Source of the DNA: Aquamicrobium aerolatum DSM 21857
Lineage (GTDB): Bacteria > Pseudomonadota > Alphaproteobacteria > Rhizobiales > Rhizobiaceae
Assembly: GCF_900113935.1 (NCBI RefSeq)
Contig: NZ_FORF01000008.1
Coordinates: forward strand, 1 to 64,000
Length of the DNA stretch: 64,000 bases
Reading direction: 5' to 3'
Positions 49,808-59,639 of this stretch are shown here, in pieces (the first letter of the stretch is position 1; each line of letters starts with the position of its first letter). The notes beneath the pieces are model-generated. The model worked only from the letters and a program-made list of their open reading frames with translations. It was not told where the DNA came from and did no database searches. The position numbers were made by a program, and so were the translations under genes.

Positions 49808-51664
49808 ATGTATCGCTGGTTTGAATCACTGCTCAATCCATTTCCGCCCGAAGAGCCGGTGGAGCCGCCGAAGACTTTGGTGGCATTTTGCATGCACTAC
49901 ACCAAGGGGTCGTGGCCGCTGATCATCATTTCGGCGATCCTGACCGCGATTATCGCGCTGACCGAAGTGTGGATGTTCGGCTTTCTCGGCAATGTCGTCG
50001 ACTGGCTGTCGGCGCATGACCGCGAGACGTTTCTGCAGATCGAACGCTGGCGGCTCGCCGGCATGGCGCTGGTCGTGCTGGTGCTGCTGCCATCGGTCGT
50101 GCTGTTCAATTCGTGGCTGAACCATCAGGCGCTGTTCGGCAATTTTCCGATGCGGATTCGCTGGCAGGTGCATCGTTATCTGCTGAAGCAGTCGATGACG
50201 TTCTACCAGGACGAATTTGCCGGGCGTATTGCCACCAAGCTGATGCAGACGGCTTTGGCGGTGCGCGAATGCGTCATCAAGCTGATCGACGTTTTGAACT
50301 ATGTCATCGTCTATTTCATCGGCGTGCTCTGGCTCGTCGGGTCGGCCGACTGGCGGCTGGCCGTGCCGCTGGTGGTGTGGCTCGGCGCCTATCTGGTCTT
50401 GCTGCGCTATTACATTCCGCGGCTGGGCAAAGTGTCGGAACAGCAGGCCGATGCGCGCTCGGTGATGACCGGGCGGGTGGTCGACAGCTACGCCAATATT
50501 CAGACGGTCAAGCTGTTCAGCCATGCCCAGCGCGAAGCGTCCTTCGCCAAGGAGGGCATGGAGGACTTTCTCGGCACCGTGCATCGGATGATGCGCCTTG
50601 TCACCGGGCTCTATGGCACGCTGTATTTTCTCAATTCGGTGCTGCTTGCCAGTGTCGCCGCCATCGCCATCTGGCTGTGGCTTGGAGCTGCGATCAGCAT
50701 TGGCGCGGTTGCGGTGGCGCTTGGTCTGGTGCTGCGCCTGTGGGGCATGTCGCAGTGGATCATGTGGGAAGTGTCGGCGCTGTTTGAGAATATCGGCACG
50801 GTGCAGGATGGCATCCGCTCGATCTCGATGCCGCGACTGGTCGAGGACAAGCCGGGGGCGAAGGATATTGTCGTGCCGCGCGGCGAGATCGTCTTCGACG
50901 GAGTCAAGTTCCACTATGGCAAGAAGCGCAGCATCATCGAGGACCTGTCGCTGTCGATCAAGCCCGGCGAGAAGGTCGGGATCGTCGGGCGCTCAGGTGC
51001 GGGTAAGTCGACGCTGGTCAATATTCTGCTGCGTTTTTACGATGTCGAGGGTGGCAGGGTCACCATTGACGGGCAGGACATTTCGGGCGTGACGCAGGAT
51101 TCGCTGCGCGGCCATATCGGGGTGGTGACGCAGGACACGTCGTTGCTGCACCGCTCGCTGCGCGACAATATCCGCTATGGCCGGCCAGATGCGTCGGACG
51201 AGATGGTGATCGAGGCGGCGCGGCGCGCCGAGGCGCTGGAGTTCATCGGTACGCTCTCCGATCCGACGGGGCGCAAGGGGTTGGATGCGCATGTCGGCGA
51301 GCGGGGCGTCAAGCTTTCCGGCGGACAGCGCCAGCGCGTGGCGATTGCGCGCGTGATGCTGAAAGATGCGCCGGTGCTGATCCTCGACGAAGCAACGTCT
51401 GCGCTTGACTCCGAGGTCGAGGAGGCGATCCAGCAGAACCTCTATCGGCTGATGGAGGGCAAGACGGTGATCGCGATTGCGCACCGGCTTTCGACCATCG
51501 CGGCGATGGACCGGCTCGTCGTCATGGACAAGGGGAAGATCATCGAAGAGGGTACGCATGACGAGCTTCTGACCACGGGTGGCCTATATGCCCAATTGTG
51601 GCAGCGGCAATCGGGCGGGTTCCTGCTCCACGATGACAGCGAGAAGGACGTCGCAGCCGAATGA
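49808..51664 (+). CDS. ABC exporter (membrane-ATPase fusion), first of a pair
   Basis: 618 residues. The N-terminal six-helix exporter domain (about 30-330; ITAIIALTEVWMFGFLGNVV, MTFYQDEFAGRIATKLMQTA) is fused to an ATPase domain (about 360-600). Walker A is VGRSGAGKSTLVNILL, the signature KLSGGQRQRVAIARVML, Walker B VLILDEATSALDSEVEE, and the switch His is in AIAHRLSTI. It overlaps the second exporter gene by four bases (ATGA) and the two proteins are similar throughout, so they probably form a heterodimer. The exported compound is unknown. Confidence 0.93.
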   Translation: MYRWFESLLNPFPPEEPVEPPKTLVAFCMHYTKGSWPLIIISAILTAIIALTEVWMFGFLGNVVDWLSAHDRETFLQIERWRLAGMALVVLVLLPSVVLFNSWLNHQALFGNFPMRIRWQVHRYLLKQSMTFYQDEFAGRIATKLMQTALAVRECVIKLIDVLNYVIVYFIGVLWLVGSADWRLAVPLVVWLGAYLVLLRYYIPRLGKVSEQQADARSVMTGRVVDSYANIQTVKLFSHAQREASFAKEGMEDFLGTVHRMMRLVTGLYGTLYFLNSVLLASVAAIAIWLWLGAAISIGAVAVALGLVLRLWGMSQWIMWEVSALFENIGTVQDGIRSISMPRLVEDKPGAKDIVVPRGEIVFDGVKFHYGKKRSIIEDLSLSIKPGEKVGIVGRSGAGKSTLVNILLRFYDVEGGRVTIDGQDISGVTQDSLRGHIGVVTQDTSLLHRSLRDNIRYGRPDASDEMVIEAARRAEALEFIGTLSDPTGRKGLDAHVGERGVKLSGGQRQRVAIARVMLKDAPVLILDEATSALDSEVEEAIQQNLYRLMEGKTVIAIAHRLSTIAAMDRLVVMDKGKIIEEGTHDELLTTGGLYAQLWQRQSGGFLLHDDSEKDVAAE

Positions 51665-53553
51665 GCATGGCCGATGAGGAGCGCAAAGACGACGGATTTG
51701 CCGAGCGCATCTGGCGCAAGCCGGAAGGCGTCATCGAACCGTTTGCCGACACCGAACGGGAGGTGCTGCCGCGCGATGCGTGGCAGTTCATCCTGTTTTT
51801 CGCGCGGCAGGCGAAGGGACCGTTCATCCTGCTCCTGATCGTCGGCGGCCTTTCGGGCGCGGTCGATGCGGCGCTCTACTGGTCGCTTGGCTGGCTGATC
51901 GATCTTCTGGAAAAGTCGTCGCCATCGCAGCTGCTCGCCGACCATTGGCAGGCGCTGGCGGCGTTTCTGGTGCTGGTGCTGGTCATTCGCGCGGCGGTGA
52001 TGATCTTCAACGCCGTCGTCGAGCAACAGATCATCGTGCCGAGCTTCTACCAGCTGGTGCGCTGGCAGTCGTTCCGGCGGGTGATCGAACAGCCTTATTC
52101 GTTTTATCAGAATGACTTCGCGGGAAGAATTGCCACGAAGATTCTGCAAGGCGGGGAGGCGACCGGCGACTTCATCGTCTCGACGCTGCAGACGATGTGG
52201 AGCTTTCTGGCGTTTCTCGTTCTGGCCGGCACGATCCTCGTGATGCTCGACCCGATGCTGGGCGTGCTGCTTGCGGTCTGGCTGGTGGCCTATCTCGGCG
52301 CGGCCTGGCTGTTGCTGCCGAAATTGCGCGCGGCAGGACGGCGCTCGGCGGATGAACGCTCGATCCTCAATGGCCGGCTGGTCGACGCCTTCACCAACAT
52401 CATGGCGGTGAAGCTGTTCGACAGCGGCCATCGCGAGAACGATTATGTGCGCGACGGCATGGAGCGATATCTCGATGCGGTGAAGGCGCTGACGCGCTCC
52501 ATCACCAGCGTGCGCTCGGCCGTGGCGATCCTCAACGGCTTCATGATGGCGGGCGTGTTCTGGCTGGCGATCCGCGGCTGGATGAACGGCAATGCCACGA
52601 CCGGTGAGATTGCCGCCGCGATGGGGCTGGTGTTCCGCCTCAACCAGATGTCGGGCTACATGATGTTTAACATCAACGGCCTGATCCGCTCCTTTGCCAC
52701 GGTGCAGGATGCGACCGGCACGATTTCGGTGAAGCCGGAGCTGCGCGACAAGCCGGGTGCAAAGACGCTTGCGCGGGTCAAGGGCGATCTGCGCTTCGAC
52801 AATGTCAGCTTCCACTATGGCAAGCCGGGCGGGGTGATCGAGAGCCTCGACCTGAATATCCGCCCCGGTGAGCGGGTGGCGCTGGTGGGCCCGTCAGGCG
52901 CGGGCAAGACGACGCTGGTCAACCTTGCGCTGCGGCTGTTCGACATCGAGAGCGGGCGCATCCTGCTCGACGGCACGGATATTCGCGACGTAACGCAGGC
53001 CTCGCTGCGGGCGCAGTTCGGTGTGGTGGCGCAAGACCCGCTGCTGATGCATCGCTCGATCCGAGACAACATCGCCTATGGGCGTCCCGGCGCGACCAAT
53101 GAAGAGATAGTCGAGGCGGCCAAGCGCGCGGCGGCGCATGAGTTCATCCTTGGCGCGAGCGATCCGAAAGGGCGGATGGGCTATGACGCGCATGTCGGCG
53201 AGCGCGGGGTGAAGCTCTCCGGCGGCCAACGCCAGCGAATCGCCATTGCCCGGATGATGCTGAAGGACGCGCCGATCCTGATCCTCGATGAAGCGACATC
53301 GGCGCTCGATTCCGAGGTCGAGGCGGCGATCCAGGAAAACCTTGCGCGGCTGATGGACGGAAAGACGGTTGTCGCCGTCGCGCATCGCTTGTCGACCATT
53401 GCGGCGCTCGACCGGCTTGTCGTCATCGACAAGGGCAAGATTGTCGAGGAAGGCACGCATGAGCAGCTGATCGCGCGCGATGGTCTTTATGCACAATTGT
53501 GGCGGCGACAGTCCGGCGGCTTCCTTGCGTCAAACCTGCAGAGCGCCGAGTGA
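51661..53553 (+). CDS. ABC exporter (membrane-ATPase fusion), second of a pair
   Basis: 630 residues with the same architecture as the first. The membrane domain includes YSFYQNDFAGRIATKILQGG, and the ATPase has Walker A VGPSGAGKTTLVNLAL, signature KLSGGQRQRIAIARMML and Walker B ILILDEATSALDSEVEA. Neither partner shows a degenerate catalytic Glu, so both sites may be active, unlike many heterodimeric exporters. Start codon ATG 51661 overlaps the first gene's stop. About 290 bases separate its end from petA. Confidence 0.93.
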   Translation: MSMADEERKDDGFAERIWRKPEGVIEPFADTEREVLPRDAWQFILFFARQAKGPFILLLIVGGLSGAVDAALYWSLGWLIDLLEKSSPSQLLADHWQALAAFLVLVLVIRAAVMIFNAVVEQQIIVPSFYQLVRWQSFRRVIEQPYSFYQNDFAGRIATKILQGGEATGDFIVSTLQTMWSFLAFLVLAGTILVMLDPMLGVLLAVWLVAYLGAAWLLLPKLRAAGRRSADERSILNGRLVDAFTNIMAVKLFDSGHRENDYVRDGMERYLDAVKALTRSITSVRSAVAILNGFMMAGVFWLAIRGWMNGNATTGEIAAAMGLVFRLNQMSGYMMFNINGLIRSFATVQDATGTISVKPELRDKPGAKTLARVKGDLRFDNVSFHYGKPGGVIESLDLNIRPGERVALVGPSGAGKTTLVNLALRLFDIESGRILLDGTDIRDVTQASLRAQFGVVAQDPLLMHRSIRDNIAYGRPGATNEEIVEAAKRAAAHEFILGASDPKGRMGYDAHVGERGVKLSGGQRQRIAIARMMLKDAPILILDEATSALDSEVEAAIQENLARLMDGKTVVAVAHRLSTIAALDRLVVIDKGKIVEEGTHEQLIARDGLYAQLWRRQSGGFLASNLQSAE

Positions 53554-53846
53554 GGGACGAAGCTAGGCGGCCTGTCGGGCGGGGCGTGCGCCGGCACATC
53601 GGCGCGGTCTGGACGCCTGACGTGCGCTGCGGAAGCATGAAGTTGTGGCTATCCACCGCGACAATCTGCCCTCACCATATCGTGATACTGGACAATCGCT
53701 GGCAGCGCGCATAGAAACCACACCCAAATGCAGGGGGAATCCGCCAGCCGTCGCCAGCTTGCTATGCATCGGACGAGGGTGGTGTACAGAACGTATGTTC
53801 TAGTCTGGTAGATTCCTTTCAGGCTAAAGTGAGGCGAAAGGATCCT

Positions 53847-54416
53847 GTGCCCGTGAGCGCGAACGAAACGATCGAGCATAACCGCCGAGATTTTCTCTAC
53901 ATCGCAACTGCGATGACTGGCGTCGTTGGCGCCGGCGCAGTCGCTTGGCCCTTCATCGACCAGATGCGTCCTGACGCATCGACGCTGGCTCTTGCCACGA
54001 TCGAGGTCGATATTTCTTCCATCGAACCCGGCATGTCGGTGACGGCGAAGTGGCGCGGCAAGCCGATCTTCATCCGCAACCGCACGGAAGCCGAGATCGA
54101 AGAAGCCAAGGCGGTCACCGTGGCCGATCTTCCCGATACCAACGCACGCAACGCCAATCTCGGCGCCGATGCTGCTGCAACCGACGTCGATCGCTCGGCT
54201 GGTGAAGGCAAGGAAAACTGGATCGTCATGATCGGTTCCTGCACCCATCTGGGTTGCGTGCCGCTTGGCCAGGCCGGCGACTTCGGTGGCTGGTTCTGCC
54301 CGTGCCATGGCTCGCACTACGATACGGCAGGCCGCATTCGCAGTGGCCCGGCACCGGAAAACCTGCATATTCCGAACTATGAATTTATCTCCGATACGGT
54401 CATCAGGATCGGTTGA
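53847..54416 (+). CDS. petA: Ubiquinol-cytochrome c reductase Rieske iron-sulfur subunit
   Basis: About 189 residues. The N-terminus carries a twin-arginine-like RRDFLYIA followed by one helix ([17 protein letters not shown]). The [2Fe-2S] cluster ligands are in [10 protein letters not shown] and CPCHGSHYD (two Cys and two His, plus the disulfide Cys). It transfers electrons from quinol to cytochrome c1. GTG starts at 53847 and 53853 both follow AAAGGA; either is possible, and the frame also opens at 53829. First gene of petABC. Confidence 0.95.
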   Translation: MPVSANETIEHNRRDFLYIATAMTGVVGAGAVAWPFIDQMRPDASTLALATIEVDISSIEPGMSVTAKWRGKPIFIRNRTEAEIEEAKAVTVADLPDTNARNANLGADAAATDVDRSAGEGKENWIVMIGSCTHLGCVPLGQAGDFGGWFCPCHGSHYDTAGRIRSGPAPENLHIPNYEFISDTVIRIG

Positions 54417-54438
54417 GGGAAAGAGAGAGCTTTAGACC

Positions 54439-55740
54439 ATGAGCGGTGGACACTCGACCTATTCGCCTACGACCGGCCTCGGACGCTGGTTCGACACGCG
54501 CCTGCCAATTCCGCGGCTGGTGCATGATTCGTTCATTTCCTACCCGGTGCCGCGTAACCTCAACTACGCCTACACCTTCGGTGGCATCCTGGCGCTGATG
54601 CTGGGCGTGCAGCTGATCACCGGTATCGTGCTTGCCATGCATTATTCGGCCTCGACGCAGCTGGCGTTCGACTCGGTCGAAAAGATCATGCGCGACGTGA
54701 ACTCGGGCTGGTTGCTGCGCTACCTGCACGCCAACGGCGCATCGATGTTCTTCGTTGCGGTCTATATCCACCTCTTCCGTGGTCTCTACTATGGCTCCTA
54801 CAAGGCGCCGCGCGAGATCATCTGGGTGCTCGGCTGCATCATCTACCTGTTGATGATGGCAACGGCATTCATGGGCTATGTGCTGCCATGGGGTCAGATG
54901 TCCTTCTGGGGCGCGACCGTCATCACCGGCTTCTTCACCGCCATTCCGGTGGTCGGCGAGTGGGTGCAGACGTTGCTGCTGGGTGGTTTCGCGGTTGATA
55001 ACCCGACCCTGAACCGCTTCTTCTCGCTGCACTATCTGCTGCCATTCATGATTGCTGGCGTCGTGGTGCTGCACATCTGGGCTTTCCACATCACCGGCCA
55101 GACCAACCCGACCGGCATCGAAGTGAAGCACAAGACGGATACCGTTCCGTTCACGCCTTACGCGACGATCAAGGACGGCTTTGCGATGATCGTGTTCGTC
55201 GCGCTGTTCGCCTACTTCGTGTTCTACATCCCGAACTTCATGGGCCATGCCGACAACTACATCCCGGCTGACCCGCTGAAGACGCCTGCTCACATCGTTC
55301 CGGAATGGTACTTCCTGCCGTTCTACGCGATCCTGCGCGCGATCACCTTCAGCATCGGGCCGATCGACTCGAAGCTCGGTGGCGTCCTGGCAATGTTCGG
55401 CGCGGTCCTGATCCTGTTCGTCGTGCCATGGCTCGACACATCCAAGGTGCGCTCCGCCGTTTACCGTCCATGGTACAAGCTGTTCTTCTGGCTGTTCCTG
55501 GTCAACGCGGTGTTCCTCGGCTGGCTCGGCTCGCGCCCGGCAGAAGGCATCTACATCGCGCTGATGCAGGCTGCGACGGCATTCTACTTCGGCTTCTTCA
55601 TCATCATCATGCCACTTCTTGGCCTGATCGAGACGCCACGTCGTTTGCCGAACTCGATCACCGAGGCAGTGCTCGAAAAGAAGAAGAAGGGCTCCGCTTC
55701 TGCGCAAACCGCAGCAGCAGCCACGGAAACCCAGGGCTGA
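54439..55740 (+). CDS. petB: Ubiquinol-cytochrome c reductase cytochrome b
   Basis: 433 residues, the eight-helix quinol-oxidising subunit. Typical regions are [20 protein letters not shown], the heme-binding His pairs in [18 protein letters not shown] and [20 protein letters not shown], and the quinol-site [14 protein letters not shown] separate gene from cytochrome c1 (some rhizobia have a fused fbcH). It starts 22 bases after petA. Confidence 0.97.
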   Translation: MSGGHSTYSPTTGLGRWFDTRLPIPRLVHDSFISYPVPRNLNYAYTFGGILALMLGVQLITGIVLAMHYSASTQLAFDSVEKIMRDVNSGWLLRYLHANGASMFFVAVYIHLFRGLYYGSYKAPREIIWVLGCIIYLLMMATAFMGYVLPWGQMSFWGATVITGFFTAIPVVGEWVQTLLLGGFAVDNPTLNRFFSLHYLLPFMIAGVVVLHIWAFHITGQTNPTGIEVKHKTDTVPFTPYATIKDGFAMIVFVALFAYFVFYIPNFMGHADNYIPADPLKTPAHIVPEWYFLPFYAILRAITFSIGPIDSKLGGVLAMFGAVLILFVVPWLDTSKVRSAVYRPWYKLFFWLFLVNAVFLGWLGSRPAEGIYIALMQAATAFYFGFFIIIMPLLGLIETPRRLPNSITEAVLEKKKKGSASAQTAAAATETQG

Positions 55741-55768
55741 GCGGCTTCAGGCAGACAAGGACTTGAAC

Positions 55769-56596
55769 ATGAATTCTTTCATCAAGGGATTGGCGGCATT
55801 CGGTATCGCCCTCGGCGTTGCCACTTCCGCCCAGGCTGCTGAATACCCGCTCGTCAAGCCGGTCGAGCAGGACTGGACCTTTGCCGGACCGTTCGGAACC
55901 TACGACAAGGGACAGCTGCAGCGGGGCCTCAAGGTCTATCGCGAAGGCTGCGCAGCCTGCCACGGGCTGACCCGCGTCGCTTTCCGCACGCTCGCGGACC
56001 TCGGATATTCGGAAGCGCAGGTGCGTTCACTTGCCGCCGAATATGAGGTCAATGACGGCCCGAACGCAGATGGCGAGATGTTTGACCGCGCGGCGCTGCC
56101 GTCGGACTACTTCCCGTCGCCATTCGCCAACCCGGAAGCAGCAGCTGCCGCCAACAACGGTGCTGCCCCGCCAGACCTGTCGCTGATTGCCAAGGCGCGT
56201 GCGGTGGAGCGTGGCTTCCCGACCTTCGTCTTCGACATCTTCACCCAGTATGCCGAGAGCGGCCCGGACTATGTCTATTCGCTGCTGACCGGCTACCAGG
56301 ATGCGCCCGAAGGCTACAACCAGCAGCCGGGCACCCACTACAACCCGCACTTCCTGTCGGGCACGTCGCTGTCGATGCCGAACCCGCTCTCGGACGGCCA
56401 GATCAGCTATGACGACGGCTCGCCGGAAACGGTTGACCAGTATGCGCATGACGTCGCGGCGTTTCTGATGTGGGCGGCTGAGCCGCACCTGGAAGCACGC
56501 AAGCACATGGGCTTCAACGTGATGGTGTTCCTGATGCTCTTCGGCGCACTGGTCTACCTGACCAAGCGCAAGGTGTGGGCGAACGTCGACCACTAG
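55769..56596 (+). CDS. petC: Ubiquinol-cytochrome c reductase cytochrome c1
   Basis: 275 residues. The signal peptide (MNSFIKGLAAFGIALGVATSAQA) is followed by the c-type heme motif CAACHG and a Met ligand region near the C-terminal half (GTSLSMPNPLSDG), and ends in a C-terminal membrane anchor (VMVFLMLFGALVYLTKRKVW). ATG 55769 follows AAGGA; a TTG two codons earlier is in frame. Last gene of petABC, followed by repeats and a terminator. Confidence 0.96.
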   Translation: MNSFIKGLAAFGIALGVATSAQAAEYPLVKPVEQDWTFAGPFGTYDKGQLQRGLKVYREGCAACHGLTRVAFRTLADLGYSEAQVRSLAAEYEVNDGPNADGEMFDRAALPSDYFPSPFANPEAAAAANNGAAPPDLSLIAKARAVERGFPTFVFDIFTQYAESGPDYVYSLLTGYQDAPEGYNQQPGTHYNPHFLSGTSLSMPNPLSDGQISYDDGSPETVDQYAHDVAAFLMWAAEPHLEARKHMGFNVMVFLMLFGALVYLTKRKVWANVDH

Positions 56597-56644
56597 AGCA
56601 TCGGACCGAAAACTGTACACGGTTTTCGGATTATTCCGATGCTC
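56596..56644. repeat. Rhizobial intergenic palindromic repeat (GAGCATCGGA type)
   Basis: GAGCATCGGA (56596-56605) pairs with TCCGATGCTC (56635-56644), and the interior CCGAAAACTG pairs with CGGTTTTCGG around TACA. The stop codon of petC touches its left end. This hairpin class is common in Rhizobiales and is placed directly after the operon. Confidence 0.75.
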
Positions 56645-56655
56645 ATTCAAAGTGT

Positions 56656-56697
56656 TAGAGCGTCCTTTGTGCGTCCAATTGGACGCACGGCGCTCTA
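56656..56697. repeat. Rhizobial intergenic palindromic repeat (TAGAGCGTCC type)
   Basis: A nearly perfect 42-base palindrome: TAGAGCG at the left pairs with CGCTCTA at the right, and GTGCGTCC-AATT-GGACGCAC forms the interior. It follows the first repeat by 11 bases. A second class of dispersed repeat in this order; the pair may act as a transcript stabiliser or be purely a mobile palindrome. Confidence 0.75.
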
Positions 56698-56764
56698 AGG
56701 GAAAAGCATCGGTTGGGTGAGAATTTCGGCCTGATGCTCCCGTCGAAAGACGATCAAAGATTGG

Positions 56765-56794
56765 GGGCGGCTTCGAGCCGCCCTTTTCTTTTTT
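56765..56794 (+). terminator. Strong terminator of the petABC operon
   Basis: GGGCGGCT-TCG-AGCCGCCC, a perfect eight-base stem, is followed by TTTTCTTTTTT. It lies about 170 bases after petC and before apt, so the readthrough product includes both repeats. Confidence 0.92.
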
Positions 56795-56840
56795 GACTGC
56801 CGCAGCACATGATGGACTGACCAGAACCGGAGTGAAGTCG

Positions 56841-57386
56841 GTGAAATCCACACTCGAACAGACCCTGCTATCCGCCATCCGCACCATTCCGGACTATCCC
56901 AAGCCGGGCGTCCTGTTTCGCGACATCACGACGATGCTGGGCGATGCCCGCGCGTTTCGCCGTGCCGTCGACGAACTGGTGCATCCTTGGGCCGGAACCA
57001 AGATCGACAAGATTGCCGGGATCGAAGCGCGTGGCTTCATTCTCGGGGGCGCGGTTGCGCACCAGATGTCGGCCGGGTTCGTGCCGATCCGCAAGAAGGG
57101 CAAGCTGCCGCACGACACCGTGCGCGTCGCCTACAGCCTCGAATATGGCATCGACGAGATGGAGATGCACAAGGACGCGATAGCGCCCGGCGAGCGGGTG
57201 ATCCTGATCGACGACCTGATCGCCACCGGGGGCACCGCTGAAGCCGCTGTGAAGCTTCTGAAGCAGATGGGCGCGGTGATCGAAGCGGCCTGCTTCGTCA
57301 TCGACCTGCCGGACCTTGGCGGGCGCGCCAAGATCGAGGCGCTCGGCGTGCCGGTGCACACGCTGATTTCGTTCGACGGCGATTGA
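56841..57386 (+). CDS. apt: Adenine phosphoribosyltransferase
   Basis: 181 residues, the standard APT length, when GTG 56841 is used (GGAG eight bases upstream); an upstream in-frame start at 56793 makes it too long. The PRPP-binding loop is [17 protein letters not shown], and the purine-side segment is [15 protein letters not shown], with [17 protein letters not shown] at the start. It salvages adenine to AMP. Position after petABC is common in this order. Confidence 0.95.
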   Translation: MKSTLEQTLLSAIRTIPDYPKPGVLFRDITTMLGDARAFRRAVDELVHPWAGTKIDKIAGIEARGFILGGAVAHQMSAGFVPIRKKGKLPHDTVRVAYSLEYGIDEMEMHKDAIAPGERVILIDDLIATGGTAEAAVKLLKQMGAVIEAACFVIDLPDLGGRAKIEALGVPVHTLISFDGD

Positions 57387-57407
57387 TCCGGCGGGCGCTC
57401 GTGCCCC

Positions 57408-57809
57408 TCAGATGAGGGCGGGTACGAGCGCAATGACGAGAAGCAGGATGCCGATCATCGCGACGCCATAGGCGTAGGACCGCCACGGCGACAGCGCCTT
57501 CATGTAGCAATAGTGATGGGCGATGCGGCCGGCGATGTAGAGCAGGCCGCCGACATGCACCAGCGTCCCATCGACGCCCTTGATGACCAGCAGCAGCGCG
57601 ACCGTCAGGAAGATCGGCAGCGTTTCCTGAAAATTCGCCAAAGCGCGGCGTGCACGACCCAGTTCCACGCTCGGCTCAGGCAGGTCGTCGCGCGTGCCGA
57701 TCTGATCGGTAGAGCCGACCTGTTTCGTCAGCAGCGTACCGGTGAGAAGCGCCTGAAACAACAACAGGGCGAGCGCGGCGAGAATGTACCAGACCATTTG
57801 GATATCCAT
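57408..57809 (-). CDS. MAPEG-family membrane protein
   Basis: 133 residues with four membrane helices of the MAPEG (membrane-associated eicosanoid/glutathione metabolism) fold. Typical features are ARRALANFQETLPIFLTVAL with the conserved RAxxN..E pattern, and GLLYIAGRIAHHYCYM. Bacterial members may have glutathione transferase activity; the function here is untested. It converges with apt. Confidence 0.85.
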   Translation of the reverse strand: MDIQMVWYILAALALLLFQALLTGTLLTKQVGSTDQIGTRDDLPEPSVELGRARRALANFQETLPIFLTVALLLVIKGVDGTLVHVGGLLYIAGRIAHHYCYMKALSPWRSYAYGVAMIGILLLVIALVPALI

Positions 57810-57952
57810 TGCTTGGGGTGAACCTGTAAGCTGCTTGCAAGCAAGGCAGCGGCGCGCGGAATAATTGCAATTTCTCGGCGCCGATTCATCCTTTGTTTTG
57901 GCGGAGCAAATATTGAGCGGGAAAGAGCGGGCGGAACGGGTAGGAAACGGGC

Positions 57953-59143
57953 ATGCCGAATCTTGACTTCATGACACTCTACGTCGTCATATTCCTCACA
58001 TCCCTGACCGTTGCAATCGTCTGGGGCGCGTTTACGCTGCGCTACAAGAAGCAGATCGCGCCGCGATACTGGCTGGCGGCCTGTCTGCTGTCGCTCGTCG
58101 GCGGCATCGTGCTTGCCATCCAAGGCAATGCCGGCTCGCTGGCTCCGGCGGTGATTGGCAACAGCATCATCGTCTACAGCTTCATGCAGTTCTGGGTCGG
58201 GTTGCGGCGCTTTTCGGAGCGGGGCGGCGGACAGGCGCACGCGGTGGCGGTGACGGCGGTCGCGCTCTGCCTGATGGTGCTGTTCCACGACAATGACCGG
58301 GCGCGCAGCATGGTCTATGCCGGCGGCCAGGCGTCGGTGATGCTGCTGTGCAGCGTCACGTTGCTGCGCATGCGGCCACTGGGCATCGGCGGGGCGGTGG
58401 CGGGCGGCGGCTTTCTGATCGCGCTCTTCGGGCAGCTGGCGGTCATCGGCGGCAATGCCGGGGTGATGACGGGCGCGCTGCCATATGACCGCTTCTACAC
58501 GCTTGCTTCCTATGCTCTGATGTGCACGATCTTCACGGCAAGCATCTGGAACCTCGGTTTTGCGGTGATGCTGATCGAGAAGTTGCAGGACGAGCTTGCC
58601 AGATTGTCGGAAACCGACGACCTGACCGGACTTGGCAATCGTCGGGCCTTCACGCGGCGGCTGGCGGAAGTGCACCGGCATGCCAGCGCAGCGGGCGAGC
58701 CCTATGCGGTGATGATGGCCGACATGAACGGCTTCAAGCAACTCAACGACACCCACGGTCACGCGGCGGGCGACCGGGCGCTGGTCGAGGTGGCGCGGAT
58801 CATGAAGTCATGCGCAAGGCGTTCGGATGTCGTGACACGCATTGGCGGGGACGAGTTCTGCCTGATCCTGCCTGCGACCGGCGAGCGCGATGCACAGCGG
58901 GTGCTCCAGACCATCCGGCAGCGGATCGACGCCTATAGGTTCAGGGTCGGCGATGGCGAGCTGGCGCTGGCTGCGGCGATCGGGGTGGCCGAATGGGCGC
59001 CGCAGAGCGAACTCGGCGCAGCCGCCGTGGTCGCAGCCGCCGACCGCAAGCTTTACGAGCAGAAGGCGGATCCGGCAAAAGCGCGGGTCGTGGGCAAGCA
59101 ACAGCATCTGAGAGCCGTGTCAGTGGCCGAAGCCGACCACTGA
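57953..59143 (+). CDS. Membrane diguanylate cyclase (GGDEF domain)
   Basis: 396 residues. Seven predicted membrane helices (about 1-205) precede a GGDEF domain (about 218-375). The active-site motif is intact (TRIGGDEFCLILPA). The inhibitory I-site RxxD is present as RRSD, five residues before GGDEF, so product inhibition by cyclic di-GMP is likely. The N-terminal signature is LSETDDLTGLGNRRAFTRRL. The membrane part could sense a small ligand. Confidence 0.93.
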   Translation: MPNLDFMTLYVVIFLTSLTVAIVWGAFTLRYKKQIAPRYWLAACLLSLVGGIVLAIQGNAGSLAPAVIGNSIIVYSFMQFWVGLRRFSERGGGQAHAVAVTAVALCLMVLFHDNDRARSMVYAGGQASVMLLCSVTLLRMRPLGIGGAVAGGGFLIALFGQLAVIGGNAGVMTGALPYDRFYTLASYALMCTIFTASIWNLGFAVMLIEKLQDELARLSETDDLTGLGNRRAFTRRLAEVHRHASAAGEPYAVMMADMNGFKQLNDTHGHAAGDRALVEVARIMKSCARRSDVVTRIGGDEFCLILPATGERDAQRVLQTIRQRIDAYRFRVGDGELALAAAIGVAEWAPQSELGAAAVVAAADRKLYEQKADPAKARVVGKQQHLRAVSVAEADH

Positions 59144-59165
59144 CCAAACTTGCCGGGCAGGGCGG

Positions 59166-59639
59166 TTACCGGCCTGCCTTGACCAGCACGACGCTTTCGA
59201 ACTCGATCACCTTGTCGTTGCGCGAGTCAAAGGCTTCGCAGATGAGCGTGACGATGCGCCAGCCGGGGCGCGAGGTGAGCGCGCGATGCGACACCGCGCG
59301 GCGCGTGAAGGTGATGGTCTCGCCGGCATAGACGGGCTTGAGCCATTTCAGGTTCTGAAAACCGGGCGAGGGACCGAACTCCGGCGCTTCGCCTTCGCCG
59401 GTCCAGGGCATTTCGCCAGCATCCTCGCGCGCGGCCAGATTGTACTTCATCCACGTGGCGGCAGTGTGCCAGCCGGACGCGCACAGGCTGCCGAAGACGC
59501 TCGACTTTGCCTCCTCTTCGTCCATGTGGAAGCGCTGGGGATCGTATTTGGCGGCAAAAGCCTTGATCGCTTCGGGCGTGAAAGTGTGCGAACCCAGCGT
59601 GATGGTTTCGCCAAGGCGAAGATAGGTGTCGAGGCTCAT
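59166..59639 (-). CDS. MaoC-family (R)-hydratase-like protein
   Basis: 157 residues, single hotdog fold. The hydratase motif is FAAKYDPQRFHMDEEEAKSS with the catalytic Asp and His (D..QRFH), followed by SLCASGWHTAA. It acts on enoyl-CoA or beta-hydroxyacyl-CoA type substrates. The start overlaps the end of the next MaoC gene, and the two are similar, so they likely form one functional unit. Confidence 0.9.
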   Translation of the reverse strand: MSLDTYLRLGETITLGSHTFTPEAIKAFAAKYDPQRFHMDEEEAKSSVFGSLCASGWHTAATWMKYNLAAREDAGEMPWTGEGEAPEFGPSPGFQNLKWLKPVYAGETITFTRRAVSHRALTSRPGWRIVTLICEAFDSRNDKVIEFESVVLVKAGR

